Assembly (NCBI GenBank): GCA_900557475.1
Contig: USTA01000029.1
Location: 1-8,208, forward strand
Reading direction: 5' to 3'
Length of the DNA: 8,208 bases
Source of the DNA: an uncultured Clostridium sp.
GTDB lineage: Bacteria; Bacillota; Clostridia; TANB77; CAG-508
Shown: positions 6,995 to 8,208 of the stretch, in pieces
Position numbering within the stretch: position 1 is the first letter of the stretch
Layout of the letters: each line of letters starts with the position of its first letter
Translations under genes and position numbers: made by a program
Notes under the pieces: generated by a model
Seen by the model: the letters and a program-made list of their open reading frames with translations, nothing else
Told to the model about the DNA's origin: nothing
The model's database searches: none

Positions 6995-7951
6995 TTATAT
7001 ATTACTATAAAAATTATTTAAATCTGTATATTCTCTTTGCGAATATGAAGATGTTTTCTCCTTTGAATTTTTAGGTTGAACTGGTTTAGCTTTTTGATTT
7101 TCTAAGTGCTTTAGTATATCATCAGGAGTTTTTAAATTTCTTTCATACCAATCAGAAATAAGTTTATCCATATATTCAAAACTTAAATTATATTTTCCAG
7201 TAGTCTTTTTTAAAGCAATTTCAATAATTTCAAGCCCATATCCATATGTAATATTCCACTTTTCGATATATGCTTCTTCATAAATAGTAAATGGTCTAGA
7301 AAGTCGAAGTTTTCTTTTAATTGCACTTTGAAGGGTCTTAACTTTTTGTTCTTTTTCAAAATATAAATCTAAATCAGTAAAGGTTTTAATTTTGTTTTTA
7401 AACCAAGCTTCAGCAACAGTCGCCACATAACTTCTGTGGAGAGCAGATTTATTAAAACAATATCTAAATAATGCAATCATAACTTCCTCATCAAATGCAT
7501 ATTTTTTAAACCAAAGGTCTATATCTCCATACCATGATGGTGACATTATTCCTTGGAAGAATTCATTGTTGATTGTATCTATTGCTTTTGCTCTATGCTT
7601 ATTCTCATTTATTTCCTTCATAGCAGAAGCAGAAATTGTAATTTTAGGTTTGTATAGTTTATTTAATTCAATTTCTTGAATATTAGTAACAATAAAACCT
7701 TGATTTTTTCGAATAAGCAGACCATTATCTTCCCAATATTTAATAGCGTCTTGAATTAGTTTTAATGGTAACTCAAGCTTCTTCGAAAGGTCATTAATTT
7801 TTACGTCTTTATTATATTTAGATAAGAAGTATAAATATAAATAGACTTTTATAAAATCTCCATTAGCCTGAGATAAATACTCAGTAAAAAACACATCTGG
7901 TATTGCTGTTGTGGAAAAAATTAATGATGAATCATTTTGCTCTAACTTCAT
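6995..7951 (-). CDS. dnaD: DnaD family replication initiation/primosome protein
   Basis: DnaD-like proteins remodel DNA and recruit the helicase and its loader during initiation and restart in Bacillota. The 318-residue protein starts at ATG 7951 behind a strong AGGAGGT. It has an N-terminal winged-helix domain (about 10-95) and two DnaB_2-type (DDBH2) domains. The first, about 124-200, shows Y175 and W183 in the YxxxVxxxW pattern. The second, about 210-285, shows YMDKLISDW (250-258) followed by KTPDDI, the canonical DDBH2 motif. The tail ends with SQREYTDLNNFY, resembling the conserved QRxY tail of DnaD-like proteins. Two DDBH2 copies make it longer than B. subtilis DnaD (about 230 residues), an arrangement seen in clostridial relatives. 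It is co-transcribed with the loader gene 21 bases downstream, its expected functional partner. A DnaB-type initiation protein (B. subtilis naming) is an alternative label, since that family also has tandem DDBH2 domains. Confidence 0.88.
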   Translation of the reverse strand: MKLEQNDSSLIFSTTAIPDVFFTEYLSQANGDFIKVYLYLYFLSKYNKDVKINDLSKKLELPLKLIQDAIKYWEDNGLLIRKNQGFIVTNIQEIELNKLYKPKITISASAMKEINENKHRAKAIDTINNEFFQGIMSPSWYGDIDLWFKKYAFDEEVMIALFRYCFNKSALHRSYVATVAEAWFKNKIKTFTDLDLYFEKEQKVKTLQSAIKRKLRLSRPFTIYEEAYIEKWNITYGYGLEIIEIALKKTTGKYNLSFEYMDKLISDWYERNLKTPDDILKHLENQKAKPVQPKNSKEKTSSYSQREYTDLNNFYSNI

Positions 7952-7976
7952 ATTTACCTCCTGTTTATTAAGTCGA

Positions 7977-8005
7977 ATTATATCATTTTTAGGAGTATTT
8001 TACAA
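7977..8005 (-). promoter_or_regulatory. Sigma-A-type promoter of the dnaD-dnaC operon
   Basis: On the - strand, TTGTAA (8005-8000) and TATAAT (7982-7977) are 17 bases apart. The -10 is perfect and the -35 matches four of six consensus positions. Transcription would start near 7970, leaving a leader of about 19 bases that is mostly the AGGAGGT site. The -35 directly abuts the stop codon of the possible upstream gene, so dnaD can be transcribed independently of it. Confidence 0.7.
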
Positions 8006-8208
8006 CTACTTGTATAAATAAATCTTTGGTCTAAAAAAGTATTTAAAAATATACCACAAGAAATATAATATACTTTCATGATTAAAATCTATAATACTTA
8101 GCAACAGAAGGGGAAGGCACAATATAATAATGATGAAGATTTTAGCTGTTAAATTTTGAATAAAAGTATTAGATATAGAAAAAACAAATAAAAAGTGAAT
8201 AATATTAA
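8006..8208 (-). CDS. Possible C-terminal end of a membrane protein (partial, enters from right edge)
   Basis: On the - strand one frame is open from the right edge to a TAG at 8006-8008, giving 66 codons of an incomplete protein. It reads as a hydrophobic span (IFIIIILCLPLLLLSII) followed by a polar turn (DFNHES), a second partly hydrophobic stretch (ILYFLWYIFKYFF) and a basic tail ending RPKIYLYK. That shape, a membrane span or two plus a positive cytoplasmic end, is protein-like, and the tail recalls small conjugation membrane proteins of the PrgI type, but this likeness is weak. T-rich DNA gives hydrophobic frames by chance, and the neighbouring frame is also hydrophobic before stopping. 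Codons such as CCC and CTG are rare elsewhere in this window. The call needs sequence beyond the window. Confidence 0.4.
   Translation of the reverse strand, partial: NIIHFLFVFSISNTFIQNLTAKIFIIIILCLPLLLLSIIDFNHESILYFLWYIFKYFFRPKIYLYK

Noticed and set aside
8131..8160. Tiny + strand frame MMKILAVKF after AGAAGGGGAAGG
   Set aside because: Only nine codons, with the purine run about 14 bases or more from the ATG; the opposite strand offers a longer open frame over the same bases.
1..8208. CRISPR array, tRNA/rRNA gene, insertion sequence ends or riboswitch
   Set aside because: No regularly spaced repeats, cloverleaf, transposase or recognisable aptamer core was seen on reading both strands by eye; a covariance-model search could still find a weak RNA.

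Overview
The window is very AT-rich DNA from what looks like a low-GC Bacillota, most likely a clostridial lineage. The evidence is the codon choice, the strong AGGAGG-type ribosome binding sites, TTG, GTG and possibly ATT starts, and a DnaD plus DnaI/DnaC-type helicase-loader pair, which is a Bacillota replication-initiation signature. The species cannot be named from the sequence alone.

Left region (1-2863, + strand): three tightly packed genes of conjugation or type IV secretion character. First is the 3' part of a VirB4/TraE-type ATPase, cut by the window edge inside its Walker A motif. Second is a MinD/CpaE-like P-loop ATPase. Its frame is open well upstream of the first conventional start, and its best ribosome binding site sits in front of an ATT codon at 1003. 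Third is a 239-residue helical protein I cannot assign, which overlaps the ATPase gene by 17 bases. A long hairpin (2871-2943) closes the block.

Middle region (2953-3462): a small XRE-family repressor gene on the - strand, then a 273-base divergent intergenic region. That region holds a 28-bp imperfect palindrome, a second inverted repeat lying on the -35 box of gyrA, and a good sigma-A promoter for gyrA.

Right region (3463-8208): gyrA (821 residues, intact, with no gyrB directly upstream) runs convergent to a dnaD-dnaC operon on the - strand. The two units share one 21-bp-arm bidirectional terminator whose outer edges reach into both stop codons. dnaD has a clear promoter immediately downstream of what may be the end of a membrane-protein gene entering from the right edge.

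How it fits together: gyrA, dnaC and dnaD are chromosomal DNA topology and replication-initiation genes. The VirB4/ATPase/unknown trio looks like the tail of an integrated conjugative or secretion locus next to them. The least-described elements are the unassigned 239-residue family with its ATPase partner, the ATT start, the hairpin and the palindromes.
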